A stretch of 64,000 nucleotides of DNA from contig CAKAKS010000060.1 in NCBI GenBank assembly GCA_916700875.1, positions 7,194,834 through 7,258,833 of the forward strand, read 5' to 3'. The notes beneath the pieces were generated by a model. That model was not told the origin of the DNA. It searched no databases and saw nothing but the letters and a program-made list of their open reading frames with translations. The position numbers and the translations under genes were made by a program. Position 1 is the stretch's first letter, and every line of letters begins with the position of its first letter. The DNA is from Sebastes aleutianus (taxonomy: Eukaryota; Chordata; Actinopteri; Perciformes; Sebastidae). Shown piece after piece: positions 1 to 11,373 of this stretch.

Positions 1-194
1 TAATAAATTCTGCAGGAATACTAATTGGGGTTTTGAAGGGTCAGAGGACTGTGGCTGTGACATAAACCACTCTGTCACATGCTTCTCACTTTGTGCTTTT
101 CATCCTATGCACCAATGTTTGTTCTATTAAAGCATTGAAGGATTCAACACAAATACAATATTTTCTGATAAGAATAAATTCAATATGAAAATAT

Positions 195-848
195 TAGGGC
201 TGTCAAAGTGATAACAACGCGTTAACGCAAATTAATTTGAACTCCACTAATTCCTTTAATGCATTAACGCAACTTAAATTTTTTTAGGTTGCAGCAGGCT
301 CAGTTTTATAGGTAGAGTGAAGATACTGGTATCATATGAAACTAGAAAACCTAAGGAATCCATTGGTACCAACCATGTCATATTAGCTTGTACGTAGGAG
401 GCTAAATAACGCTCTAATTTTGGCAAGGAAAAACTGGCATGGCCATTTTCACAGGGGTCCCTTGACCTCTGACCTCAAGATATGTGAATAAAAATGGGTT
501 CTATGGGTACCCACGAGTCTCCCCTTTACAGACATGCCCACTTTATGATAATCACATGCAGTTTGGGGCAAGTCATAGTCAAGTCAGCACACTGACACAC
601 TGACAGCTGTTGTTGCCACGTTATGATTTGAGCATATTTTTTTATGCTAAATGTAAAATGTTTTGTGTTGTTGATTTGATTTCCAATAATAAATAAATAC
701 ATATATTTGCATAAAGCAAATTTTTAAATTGACAAATCTCCCTTCAAGGTACATTTTGAACGGATAAAAATGTGCAATTAATTTGTGATTTATCACAAAT
801 AACTATCATTTAATCGTGATTAAATATTTTATCAATTTGACAGCCCTA
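195..848 (+). mobile_element. Family A MITE, full-length copy 1
   Basis: Terminal inverted repeats read TAGGGCTGTCAA on both ends, and every copy ending starts with TA, suggesting a TA target duplication. The interior has GGTTCTATGGGTACCCACGA and AATCGTGATTAAATATT. It has no coding capacity. Confidence 0.85.
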
Positions 849-2367
849 AAAAATATACTTTAGACATAAATCTATGTTTAAAGGTTGCAGGGATTTAAAT
901 AAACACAAACACAGATGTGCTAATTTCATATATGAGTTGATCTTGTCCTTCATTCATATAGAAAGCATAACAGCTTGTTATCATGGAACATATCTATGCT
1001 GCTAAATGGTTTAATTGAAACATTGTCTTTAGAGAAAATCTCTGTAGGATGTGGCAGAAGAAATGTAAAGATTTCATCATTCATTGTGCCGAGCCACAAC
1101 AAATCCACTTTTTTGTTCAGCTGAATCTTAATTACTGTTAATGACAATTAACTAGCCAATAACGCAGATAGAATTAATGAACAATGGAGGGCCAAATGAC
1201 CATTCTTTACCGCAACAAAACCCACAGAATGAAGGCAGAGAATTGTATAATAAGTCGGGCTTGGTGATCAGAAGAGAGCCTCGAAATGGCCCAAAAAACA
1301 AAAGAATGTGTCCAGAGGGGAGGATTACATTTATCAGGACCGCAGAGCCACCATGCAGACAGAGACGGGATCAGAGAAGGATAACTCACAGAAAGCAGGC
1401 TTAGTGTAAAAGGGAAAGAAAAGCGAAGGCAATCTGAATAATAAAAGAGAAAATGTATAAAATAGGACAAAAAAAAAAGAAAGTTTTTAATTATTTCGGT
1501 TGTATTTTGGAACATGAAATTGCTAATTATGTCAACAATGATTCCGTAAAATTGTTATCTCCAGAAAAGATTTGCTCATGCCTTTTACGCCGTGCAGCAT
1601 TTTTAAATGAATTAATTAGGCGATCACAGTAATTACTGTTTATATTGTTGTTAATGAGCCCAAAGGCAAGCGAGCTGCACTCATCCAAATTACACTCATG
1701 AGGCACGGAGCCAAGAAAAGGTCCAAACCAGAGTGCGGCATGTTAAACATCCCCTGAGTCTTCCTGGTTAAGAGGTAACCAGGAGCACACTGAATCACTA
1801 TCACTGGAACCTTCCGTTTCCTTTTGACCACACATGTTTCCCATTTATAGTTATATTTGAGAATCTAATACAGTTTTTAACTTTAAATGTTGTAAACCCA
1901 ACACAGCCGCCACTGATCTGCTATGCAGTTTAATATGCATGTAAAACACCTCAGATCACAATCACTGTGTCATTTTGCTAATTTTTTTTCCATTTCATTT
2001 TTCATTTTGTCAGCCATCTATCTCGGCTTTCTCCTCTCCCGTCTGTCAAATCGCTCTGGCATTTACTGTCTGCATCGGAAGCACAATAGCCGAGCGTTAT
2101 AATGGAAAGGTCTTATTGTAAATATGATAATTCCATCAGGTTCTGTAATCAGGTTTCTGAGTGAGTGAGTGACACACACACAGATCCCTGCCGGAGAAAA
2201 TGTCCGTCCTTTTGTTTATTATTAGTGCAAATGTCAGAGCTACTGTATGAAGTAAACTGTACAGTGGTGTTAGAGTGGAGAGTCTGCAAGGAGGTCAAAG
2301 CACTTTTGCCCTGCAGTCACACACATTAGACGGTGTGTTGATAAATGGATAACACTCCACAATACCC

Positions 2368-2368
<1 letters not shown>
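849..2368. other. Gene-free; candidate conserved non-coding blocks
   Basis: The segment 1520-1720 has several TAAT-core sites (GCTAATTATG, GAATTAATTAGGCG, CAGTAATTACTG). The segment 2010-2160 is balanced in base composition with CTGTCAAATCGCTCTGGC and GCCGAGCGTTATAATGG. Neither matches any repeat in the window. No ORF is convincing. Confidence 0.35.

Positions 2369-2418
<50 letters not shown>
2369..2418. repeat. (CTTT)n microsatellite
   Basis: About 12 perfect CTTT units. Confidence 0.95.
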
Positions 2419-2512
2419 ACAAATACAAAGTTACAACACTCTAACACATGGTGTAAACAGGTAGTAAGGGATGTATGAAAATGATCTTATGGTAACACTT
2501 TCTATGATGCCA

Positions 2513-3148
2513 TGTCTATATAATGCATTATAAACATACTTACACTGCATCATGATCTGCTTATAGCACTGTATAATTATGGTTATAATCACTCATCACA
2601 ATCATAAATATCCACAGTGCTTTATAACAATAATCACAACATGTTATAAAGCATTTTATAATGACTTATAAGGTCAAGTATTATATTAATTAATGATTTT
2701 TTTGCAAGGATTATAGTGTATATCAATTCCCATAGTTGTAATACATTAAAATCATTTTATAATACATTAAAATCACTGTTATAATGCATTATAATATGAT
2801 TATAAGTTACTCTAAGTGGTCATGGTTTGCTTAAAATAAAGTGAAAAATATATCATTACATCATCACACATTTTACTTAAAGCAAACAATGACCACTTAG
2901 AGTAACTCATAATGCATTATAACAGTGATTATAATTCATTATAAAAGATTATAATGTATTACAACTATGGGAATTATAATACACTATGACCCTTGAAAAA
3001 AAAGGGGGTGACCAGCAATCATGACGTATCATGACATATTATGATTATTGTTATAAAGCATATTTATGAGCGCTTATAACTATAATTAAACTGTGCTATA
3101 AGTAGATTATAAAGCATAATACGTATATTTATAATGCATTTGCACACT
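2513..3148. repeat. Foldback element: 0.63-kb imperfect palindrome
   Basis: AGTTACTCTAAGTGGTCATGG (left, about 2804) is answered by its inverse at about 2887-2907. Further out, CCCATAGTTGTAATACATTA and then ATAATGCATTATAA and TTATAGCAC pair in order. The axis is near 2840-2855. It is AT-rich with no ORF, so a foldback MITE is likely. Confidence 0.8.
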
Positions 3149-3283
3149 CCCATGTTGATAAGAGTATTAAATCCCTTTAAGGTACATTTTGAATAGATTC
3201 AAAATGTGCGATTAATTGTGATTAACTATGGACGATCATGCGATTAAATCGCGATTAAATATTTTAATCGAGTGACAGCCGTA
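3148..3283 (+). mobile_element. Family A MITE, 3' end fragment
   Basis: Starts at CACTCCCATGTTGATAAGAG and ends at GTGACAGCCGTA. The left part is absent and the foldback repeat abuts it directly. Confidence 0.7.
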
Positions 3284-3484
3284 CCAATGTTACACAGTGG
3301 GCTGTTTTCAGTTGGCAGACTGAGAGGAAGGTGTGAGCGGAGCTGTGTGTTCGGGCGGGCGGGCTGAGGGCCGGGCAGCTGCAGCACCAACACGAGAACA
3401 ACAACAACACCAGTCAGCAGCTCTGATTGAGACGCTGCCTCAAACAGTTCTGACTGGGACCAGATGGAGCACAGACTCCTAAGG

Positions 3485-3485
<1 letters not shown>

Positions 3486-3535
<50 letters not shown>
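3486..3535. repeat. (CA)n microsatellite
   Basis: 25 CA units without interruption. Confidence 0.95.
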
Positions 3536-3537
<2 letters not shown>

Positions 3538-3784
3538 CACATGCATGTGAGAGGTCCTACAGTCTCCACAAAACCCCACACATGTAAGCATGTAGGCTGC
3601 TTACATGCAATTATACATCTACATCATGCATACATAGACATGAATCCATACATGATCATACACACCACATGAGACATGATAGAAAAAGAGTGATGTGTGC
3701 GTCCGTCTCCAGATCTGTCACTCTCTCAATCAACAGTCATTTTCATCGTTTCCCCTCCTGCTGTGTGTGTGTGTACTGCAGGAG

Positions 3785-3785
<1 letters not shown>

Positions 3786-3822
<37 letters not shown>
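3786..3822. repeat. (CA)n microsatellite
   Basis: About 18 CA units. Confidence 0.95.
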
Positions 3823-3825
<3 letters not shown>

Positions 3826-4213
3826 AACAACGAGCCAGGACAATTACAACATGTTGCTGTCCTAACCTGAGGAAAAACTGAGGCTGGGTGCGTCTGCAAT
3901 ACCGCTCTCACACTGTTTAAGTCCCTGAGTGAAATGCTGCACTGCAAGCAGGATTTTTAAATCACAGGAAATACTGCACATCTGCCAAAATGACATTATT
4001 CATGACAATAATAATATACATATACTCAGAATAAACCAAGATAATACAAACAGGAAATGCCTAAGCTTGCAAACTTTTCACATCTCCATCCATAAAAAGA
4101 TGAAAATTGTAGAAGGAAAATGTATTTGCTTAATTCAGAAGTGCCATTCCCACATATTAAGAAACATTGTGTGCAATTATTTTCATATTGCATATTAATA
4201 ACTTCCCTTACAT

Positions 4214-4216
<3 letters not shown>

Positions 4217-4249
<33 letters not shown>
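4217..4249. repeat. (CT)n microsatellite
   Basis: About 16 CT units. Confidence 0.95.
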
Positions 4250-4250
<1 letters not shown>

Positions 4251-4470
4251 GACGTTTATCTAAATAGATGCTCTCTAATTAATGTGTCTGGCGGCCTTAT
4301 TATTCTTTGAGGGGGATATTTTCCTGTGATGAAAGGCAGAGAAGGTCAATTTGAACAGAGACCCATGGGAGAGAGCAGGACGAGCAGAGACCCTGTTTGT
4401 GTGTGTCTGTGTTTACCTGTGTGTGCAATGTGCATTAGTGATTGAAGTTAATGTGTGAATGGATGAATAG

Positions 4471-4471
<1 letters not shown>

Positions 4472-4506
<35 letters not shown>
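4472..4506. repeat. (GT)n microsatellite
   Basis: About 17 GT units. Confidence 0.95.
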
Positions 4507-4507
<1 letters not shown>

Positions 4508-4859
4508 ACGTCTGTTATGCTGCAGGCTCCTTTAGTTCACAACCTGTTGAAGAGAATACAATAAACCTGATAAACTGACCATCAACTCTTTGCATTATTT
4601 GTTTGTCTGTATGCCTTGTTTGGCCAACGGGAATTGTGGTTGGTACATTTAGTCATATGTTGGGCTTTTGTCACAATATTAGATATCCTTGTTTTATAAA
4701 CCCAATAGTGGAAAATAACTAAATACATTTAACAAATGCTGTACTCAGGTACAATTAATAGGTACTGGTACTTTTCTTGCATACCTTTATTTAATGCTAC
4801 TTTGTACTTCTACTTATATATCTGACAGCTAAAGTTACGATTTACTTTACAGACTGAGA

Positions 4860-5140
4860 TTTGAAATCTCAGTTTATATGATATGGTGCCTTCAAATGGG
4901 GTCGTGTTTACCGTGTTTACGAGATGAGTCCATATGAACGCCCCCCCCCTCATGTCGTATATAAGTGGAAAGATTCTGAAAGCTCCGAGTTCACGACTTG
5001 TGACGTGTTTGTTGACGTTGTCAGAAATGGCGGAGGCCATGGAAGTTCATTTTTCAGTGCATAATAACTTAATATATTGTAATTTTAGTCGTATATTGTT
5101 TTCTTAGTATTTTGTATAATATGTCTGAGGAAAATGTTGA
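4860..5140. repeat. Probable dispersed repeat remnant
   Basis: GGTGCCTTCAAATGGGGTCG and CGAGTTCACGACTTGTGACG resemble a common teleost MITE from memory. GAGATTTGAAATCTC (about 4857-4871) is a perfect 15-nt odd palindrome. There is no second copy in the window to confirm it. Confidence 0.35.
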
Positions 5141-5235
5141 TATTCCCAACGGCCTCATCTTTCTCCTCTGTTATTATGCATTTACTGCATTATGTTACTC
5201 ACTCCCTAGCTTGCTAAGGCACCAATAGGCTACAT

Positions 5236-5520
5236 TGTGTTAGGGTTTCAGTTCAAAGGTGGACCCAAACGCAAGAGACCAGGCAGACAGGTAAATTCAA
5301 CAAAAGCCGAGCTTTAATGCAAAGCTGGTATCAAAAAATAAAGCTGACAGGAAATAAAACTGAGAATACATGCAGGTAGAACAAAGTACAAAGGAAAAAC
5401 ACTAAAAACTAAACTGAGCACAAACCGGAAGACACGAGGAACACGAGGAACACAGGCAGGATGTCAGGATGAACACGAATAATAAAGCGGACGACCTGAC
5501 ACTGAAAGAGGCAAAGCACA
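5236..5520 (+). repeat. Probable dispersed repeat remnant
   Basis: TTTCAGTTCAAAGGTGGACCC and GAGCTTTAATGCAAAGCTGG resemble an interspersed element common in teleosts, from memory. A short direct repeat GACACGAGGAACACGAGGAAC lies near 5430. There is no second copy here. Confidence 0.35.
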
Positions 5521-6111
5521 AAGTCCTCCATATAGTTAGAGATGTTTTAAATAGCTCAAATGAACAAAACAAAGTGCAACATGGGGCAGATTCGTATTGC
5601 CTAATTTATCTTCACAGTTTCTTCTGTAGGGAATTTCATATTGCAAGTGGATAAATGTGTGTGGGAAGGAAATGTGAAGAGAATAATGTTGCTGGAGCTT
5701 TAGCCCATTGTTCTGCAGAGCTTTGTCAAATACAGTCTGCTTTCTGTTCACTTTTAGCTAACACAAGAGTGAAGCCAGTAATTATTCAGTAGTTGCTCTT
5801 GTGACAGGCAGCAGAACTGTCATTGGAAACAAAATGAAGCTGAAAAAGATTTGTTATTTGGCAGCAGGGTGGCTTGGAAGTGAAGGGAACCATCCTATAA
5901 ATACTGGGCTAGCGTTTACATCCCATTAATCCGCACATGCACTGCTGAGCTACATTAAAAATGTTGTTATTATCTGCCCGCCCCCTGGTCAGTTAAACCC
6001 TGGAGAGGTTACTGTAAAGCATGTCTGTATAACATGAAGCTCCATGTCAAAAATCTCCAAAACGCTAGAGTGGAGTTCCATATAGTGAAAAAATATAACC
6101 ATAAAATCGAG
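5521..6111. other. Gene-free stretch
   Basis: No repeat copy or coding signal seen. CCATTAATCCGC and TGCTGAGCTACATTAAAAATG near 5925-5960 could belong to conserved DNA, but this is weak. Confidence 0.4.
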
Positions 6112-6608
6112 GTGGCGCTGGTCGCCCTTAAAACTAAATAAATAATAATAAAAAAATAAATACCAGGAGGCGCTCTTCCTCATTTTCTGCATTGAAGTAA
6201 AAAATGAACAAATACATAAATACACATTTCACCCCTGTTACTCTCTTTCTCACACTTTTTCATCTGCCCAGTCACACGTATTTGTTAATAGGGGGAGAGA
6301 TGAGGGATTCGTGAGGCGGATCAATTCTGGCATCAAAATGGCAAAATGATGAAAAATATAAGAATCTTTTCTTTTCCTCCGTGTATGCTTCTCCTGTCCC
6401 TCTCTCGGGGTAAAAACAAGTTATGTATTCAAATACGCAGACGTAATTGTAAATTGTAATGAAACTGACTAAACACTATTAAACCAACAATATCAGCGAC
6501 CAATTGTTTATTTATATTATAATAAATACATTTATTTATGAAGAAAAATCTTAATTTTTGTCTTAAAACCATTGTGATGTCTGATGTGTGTTTATAGAGC
6601 CAACCCTG
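6112..6608 (+). mobile_element. Family E hAT-type MITE, copy 1, interrupted by 156-bp insertion
   Basis: Shares TTTTCTGCATTGA, CACTTTTTCATCTGC, TTTGTTAATA and CCAATTGTTTATTTATATTA with the copy at 49589-50022 and ends TAGAGCCAACCCTG. At 6291-6446 it is interrupted by a segment identical to 9201-9356. The left end is ragged. Confidence 0.75.
6291..6446 (+). repeat. 156-bp exact duplicate, insertion copy
   Basis: Identical base for base to 9201-9356, from GGGGGAGAGATGAGGG to CAGACGTAA. It lies inside a family E element, so this is the younger copy. Confidence 0.9.
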
Positions 6609-7501
6609 CTCTATAGAAAATGTTTTCGACCATTTTAATAATTGTTCATAGGAATGACACAATTCTGCTGTATTTTATCTGAAACAAGGTTGACTAGTAA
6701 AACACAACACTTTCATTTAGGGGTTACACACAACACACAGCTGAAAGGGCGCTGTTGTGAAGCTGACCTGACCTCTGACCTCTGACCTCCCGCTGCTGTA
6801 GCGCATCAGGGAACTTCCCTATGAGGTTCAATAAAATATCTCATTATCATGATCGGGGTCAGATATCCCAGTATAAACCCACACCTGCATGCACATCGTT
6901 CATGCTATATATGTTCTGCAGTTACTCCTCACTGTTAAACCCTGAGCTCAGCTGCCGTGATAGTGAGTGGCTACAAACCTGCAATAATGAGACCTGCAAT
7001 TAACACTGGCCAATCAATGGGGTAATTGCAGAGCGGGACTGGTGGACTGTGAGGGGAAAGGAGGGGTTTGCTGCCGGCACCATATCGATTTCCCTCAAAC
7101 CAATTAGTTGGTTTCCACCACTTTGGAGTGTTGGTCCCCAGCCATCTGCTTCTGTAATACAGAGAGGAGAAAACATACCGTTGTTTAGATCGTACGCTGC
7201 ACAAACCCACTTCCTATCTGTGTGTGTCTGCTGATAGAATCTAAATTAGAGTCTTTGTCCATAAACACAGTCTCATATATTTTGTGAAATGTGCTTACTT
7301 AGTACCTCACACACCATGTTGTGGATGAATGTGACTATTACATAATATTGCTTCATCATAGACTGGATACAATTAGAAATGGTTAACTAACAGTTACGAT
7401 GAGAACGTTAGCTTCACTAGTTGGTTGAAAACGCTGTCTTTGACTGAGTTTTTAATCTTTCCAGCTGACTTGTTTTAAAGGAGGATCTTGTGAAAGGAGT
7501 C
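6609..7501. other. Gene-free stretch
   Basis: Contains a short tandem TGACCTCTGACCTC (about 6768-6789), with direct TGACCT half-sites of the nuclear-receptor type. Nothing else stands out. Confidence 0.4.
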
Positions 7502-8011
7502 TTAAAGGTCCAATGTGTAGGATTTAGTGGGATCTATTGGCAGAAATTGAATATAATATTAATAAGTACGCTTTCTTTAGTGTATAATGACCTGAAAATA
7601 TGAATCGTTGTGTTTTTGTTACCTTAGAATGAGCCGTTTATATCTACATATGGAGCGGGTCCATGGATGCATAAGAAGAAAAGTGGATACGGCGTTGTAG
7701 GCGGGGCCCCGTTCATTCCTATGAAAGTTGCTCAGTGGTGCATGAAGCCAAAATGGCTTGACTTCCAAGTGGAAAAGTACCCGGATCTTCCGGCGATCTT
7801 CTGCATCCATTGGGCCCATAGAGCAGGCGCAGTAGCGTCCGCCCGTTCACATAGCTCGGTCACAGGGTCACGCTGTCGTCACGCTGTTGCTGTTGTCACG
7901 CTGTCGTCGCGCTGTCGTCATGGCTTGCTAACTCCGCCTCCCAGCCCTCGCTCCAGCCTCGGTCTGGGTTTCATTCACATGAACGGAGGAAGGGAAATAA
8001 CTCTGGCTACT
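7502..8011 (+). mobile_element. Family D repeat, copy 1
   Basis: Begins TTAAAGGTCCAATGTGTAGG. The block ATGAAGCCAAAATGGCT through GAAGGGAAATAACTCTGG is shared with 26400-26650 in inverse orientation. A short array of CACGCTGTCGT-like units (about 7867-7921) is present only here. The 116-aa ORF across it is not a gene. Confidence 0.7.
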
Positions 8012-8228
8012 AGTTGAGCAAAGCCCAACTTTGGGCGCTGCACCCTGTGAAACTGCGCTGTGTCGCGAGCATATACTGCTCTCTTCCGCCAGGAAACTAC
8101 ATTTGGTGTAACTCTATTGTTGTCCGGGTGGTAAACAGTAGAGAGGTTGTGATAACGAAAAGGAAAAAAAAAGCGTCCATTTCCTTAAATAGGGAGAATT
8201 GTGATCCCGGGAGGAAACAGGGAGTATG
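8012..8228 (+). mobile_element. Unit C fragment, diverged
   Basis: TTGAGCAAA, CTGTGTCGCGAGCA, GATAACGAAAAGG and GGGAGAATTGTGA match the inner part of unit C at 16728-17483 (inverse) and 22963-23662. It directly follows family D. Confidence 0.6.
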
Positions 8229-8909
8229 AGCGTTGTAGCGGGCTAACTCATTCTATCATGTAGTCAATGCACAGTGCTGAGTGCCATTTTCTTTTGAATT
8301 AATCAAATGACCACTGCAAACAGTTCAAAGTCTGTTCTACTCTCATTCTGCTGGGCCCACGGGTCCCACTTGGCATGTGGAGAAATCCAAAGCTCGACAG
8401 GCCTGTTGTGCCTATAAGAGCTGTACGATTAGACAATTGCTGTTTGGGGGAGGGGGTTTAGGGAACAGTCAATTCATATAAAGAAAAATAAGATGACCTT
8501 TACTTAAAAAGTAGTTTGTGATCCGGGCCACCACGGTTACAAAAGGATCAGGTTAGTTACTATCTTATTATAAAAGCAATCTTAGCTAGACGTGTTAAAC
8601 GGGACTCAGCGGCTCTATAATCATTTTCCCTCAGATTACATATGAAGACTTCAGACGGGTAATAGTCCACACAGCAACTTCCACTCCCGATGAAGTCCTC
8701 CTCTGCTCATTATCCTCTCTCTGCTGAGGTGAACACACAGACGCATACAGGCCTGGTATTGATTTGGAGAGCTATTTCCGAGATGTCTTTTTCCATTCAT
8801 GCGCTAGTAATGTGCAAAAGGCCAGTCTCTCCCCCAAGTGAAGCCATTAATGCATGCAACCTGTCCACCCAACCATAATAATAGAGCCACTTGAGATCAG
8901 CACTACAGC
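8229..8909. other. Gene-free stretch
   Basis: Unique-looking sequence between unit C and the pyrimidine tract. No coding signal. Confidence 0.4.
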
Positions 8910-8922
8910 CTTTTCCCCCCTC

Positions 8923-8974
<52 letters not shown>

Positions 8975-9015
8975 TTCTCCTTCTTCTTCTTCTTCGTCTT
9001 CTTCTTCTTCTTCCA
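8910..9015. repeat. Imperfect (CTT/CTTCTC)n polypyrimidine tract
   Basis: Over 90 bp of almost pure pyrimidine on the plus strand, with a CTTCTTCTTCCTCTTCTCCT-like higher-order unit. It yields spurious Lys/Arg-rich and Leu/Phe-rich ORFs. Confidence 0.95.
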
Positions 9016-9163
9016 GGGACCACAATCACAAAAAAATAATTTCGTGCTTTTCACAGAAAAGCTAAATGGATCTCTAATTATAATGACCTTCTGTGAAAAG
9101 GTTGGACCGTAATTGGAAAACAGCCCTGGAGTACAGGCCATCTTCTGCAGAAGTGGCTGCGAT

Positions 9164-9165
<2 letters not shown>

Positions 9166-9194
<29 letters not shown>
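9166..9194. repeat. (GA)n microsatellite
   Basis: About 14 GA units immediately upstream of the 156-bp duplicated segment. Confidence 0.95.
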
Positions 9195-9197
<3 letters not shown>

Positions 9198-9200
9198 AGA

Positions 9201-9356
9201 GGGGGAGAGATGAGGGATTCGTGAGGCGGATCAATTCTGGCATCAAAATGGCAAAATGATGAAAAATATAAGAATCTTTTCTTTTCCTCCGTGTATGCTT
9301 CTCCTGTCCCTCTCTCGGGGTAAAAACAAGTTATGTATTCAAATACGCAGACGTAA
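9201..9356 (+). repeat. 156-bp exact duplicate, source copy
   Basis: Same sequence as 6291-6446, 2,910 bp downstream, embedded in otherwise unique DNA next to a GA microsatellite. No inverted repeats or tail mark it as a transposon. Confidence 0.88.
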
Positions 9357-9881
9357 ACGGGCACAGTGCTGATGGTATATAAAGGCTGGAAATTATGGTG
9401 ATGAATGATTGATTTAACAATAAATATTTCACTGAGATTTAGCTCGTGTGCTGCTGGACTTTTCAAAAATGCAAAAGCCTATTACTCACCTTCAAGATAG
9501 ATATATATATAAAAAAAGAAAATATAATTTGGAGAACTTTGCCCACAGCTGATGTGTCTGACGAGTTTGCTTTCTTGAATCTAATTCAAAGCATTTCCTA
9601 TACAGCGAGTGAACGAGAGATACCAGAATGATCTCTAAGGGAAGAGATAGAAAAGGGGAAAGGATGGTAATTGCTGCAGAAAATTAAAAAGTCCTTTCAG
9701 ATTAGTTGGGCAGCATTTTTTTTTCCATCTTGCTTTTCCTCCCATGCCGTATTTACATATTTTATTTCTGCAGCCAAATTAACATAGGGTGACTGTTTCC
9801 GCGCTTTCCATTACCAAACTAATAGATTTTAATCAATTGTTCTTTGCATTCATTTTCCTCCGACTCATCAGAACGTGACAC

Positions 9882-9921
9882 TCACACACACACACACACA
9901 CACACACCCACGCACACACAC
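9882..9921. repeat. (CA)n microsatellite, interrupted
   Basis: CA tract with CCCACG interruption. Confidence 0.9.
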
Positions 9922-10962
9922 TAGGCTGTCTGTCTGCAGCGCGTGCTACCCATCCTTCTCTCTTTTCTGCTTCTTTCAGAAGCCATCACAATGGAGCTGC
10001 TAGCAAGAAGAGGAAAACTGCTTCCTCAAGCACACTCTCTCCTTTCCTTTATTGTCTTCAACAAAGCCAGTTTATTAATCCAAAGGGGAAAGAGAGAAAA
10101 GGAAGGCAAGAGAGAGAAAAGGGGGGAGAAAAGAAGAGAGAGAGGGAGTGGGGCGAATAGAAAGGCAAGTCAAAGCAGTTTTGAGTTTCATCTCATTTTT
10201 CTTTGAGAACTGAGGGGTGAAAAAAAAAAAAATCAATTATGGAGCACACCTGAATATTATTTCGAGCACCCAGCCACCCACTCGCTGCCCGTCCCCTAGA
10301 AAACCAAATTACTCAGCAAACTTATCGCTTGCTGTAGCAGGTCTGGTATTAAAGAAAACAATCAAGCAGGCCTGGATTAATCTCTGACAGGCGCCTTATC
10401 TTTAACTTGCACCTTTGTTATTTTCTGATGAGCTGCTCTTTTTTTTCCCGCCACATTGTACCATACCTCACTGCCCCCTTTCATTTTCTCTATGGGCCAC
10501 GGCAGAGGACCTTTCAGTTTATTAAAAAACCCTTTATTTGTGAAGAACAAAGAGGAGGCGAAGGCAAACAATAAGGTCAGGCAATCTCCTTTCTGCCAGC
10601 AGTCGCTCACCTGTTATTTGGAGTGTTATCAGCGCTGGGGAGGGATTCGCTGTAGGTGAGAGAGACGGACAGGATGGCAGACGCTCCTGCTGCTGCTGTG
10701 AGGAAAAAAAAGCTGATTGACATATATCAGCCTCCAGCCAAAGACCTTTTGGCTGCTCTTCATATCAAAGAAAAGAGGCCTCTGGCCACTGCACACCTCT
10801 GCTGGATTGTTATACAGGAAGTAGAGATACAGAGGGCAATGCTCCAGAGCACACACACACACTTAACATACACACACCTATAAATGTGTGCATGGATATA
10901 AAAAAAACCACAAACCTGTGCACTCGATAGCCTACACACATTGTCACAGAGAAATGCATTAA

Positions 10963-10987
10963 ACACACACACACACACACACACACA
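10963..10987. repeat. (CA)n microsatellite
   Basis: 12 CA units. Confidence 0.9.
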
Positions 10988-11373
10988 TCTACGGTGTCAT
11001 TTGACGTACTCGGTCAGCCCTGGTTGCCAGAGTTACTGTAGCCTCATTTAGCCGGCGGCTGATGGAAGTGAATGGAGCAGAGATGCCTTACAGATTGCTC
11101 TTCATTACTTACCACTGACGCTCCCATCTCCCACCATTTGTCCTTGACAACCCAAACACAGAAACACCTGCTATAAGTGGACACGGCCACACACATGAAA
11201 CACTGCGCCGGGTCAGGATGATGGACAGGTATTGATTGCAGGGATGAAATGCAGACATGCATAATGATGAGGTATGTATAAAAAAACAGATATGGACACG
11301 TTATGTCTATGTTTAAATAGAAAACAACCCTACAATAATGATGACTCACACGACATTTCAGTTTGATAATAGC

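Larger units (their letters stand above)
3823..4859. other. Gene-free stretch
   Basis: Unique-looking AT-rich DNA with CT and GT microsatellites. No exon or RNA gene recognised. Confidence 0.5.
9357..11373. other. Gene-free; low-repeat DNA
   Basis: Largely free of the families found here. The stretch 9530-9860 (CCACAGCTGATGTGTCTGACG, ACTAATAGATTTTAATCAATTG) and 10240-10420 look unique, with homeodomain-type cores. TATATAAAGG at about 9378 has no ORF after it. Confidence 0.35.

Noticed and set aside
6768..6789. TGACCTCTGACCTC as a nuclear-receptor element
   Set aside because: Short direct repeats like this also occur inside the family A elements (TGACCTCTGACCTC near 466); not specific enough to call.
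7667..8017. 116-aa frame
   Set aside because: Entirely inside repeat D; the other D copy does not keep the frame over its length.
8797..9246. 149-aa Lys-rich frame
   Set aside because: Translation of the polypurine strand of an imperfect trinucleotide repeat.
9375..9384. TATATAAAGG as a promoter
   Set aside because: TATA-like, but no exon, ORF or conserved transcript is visible downstream.
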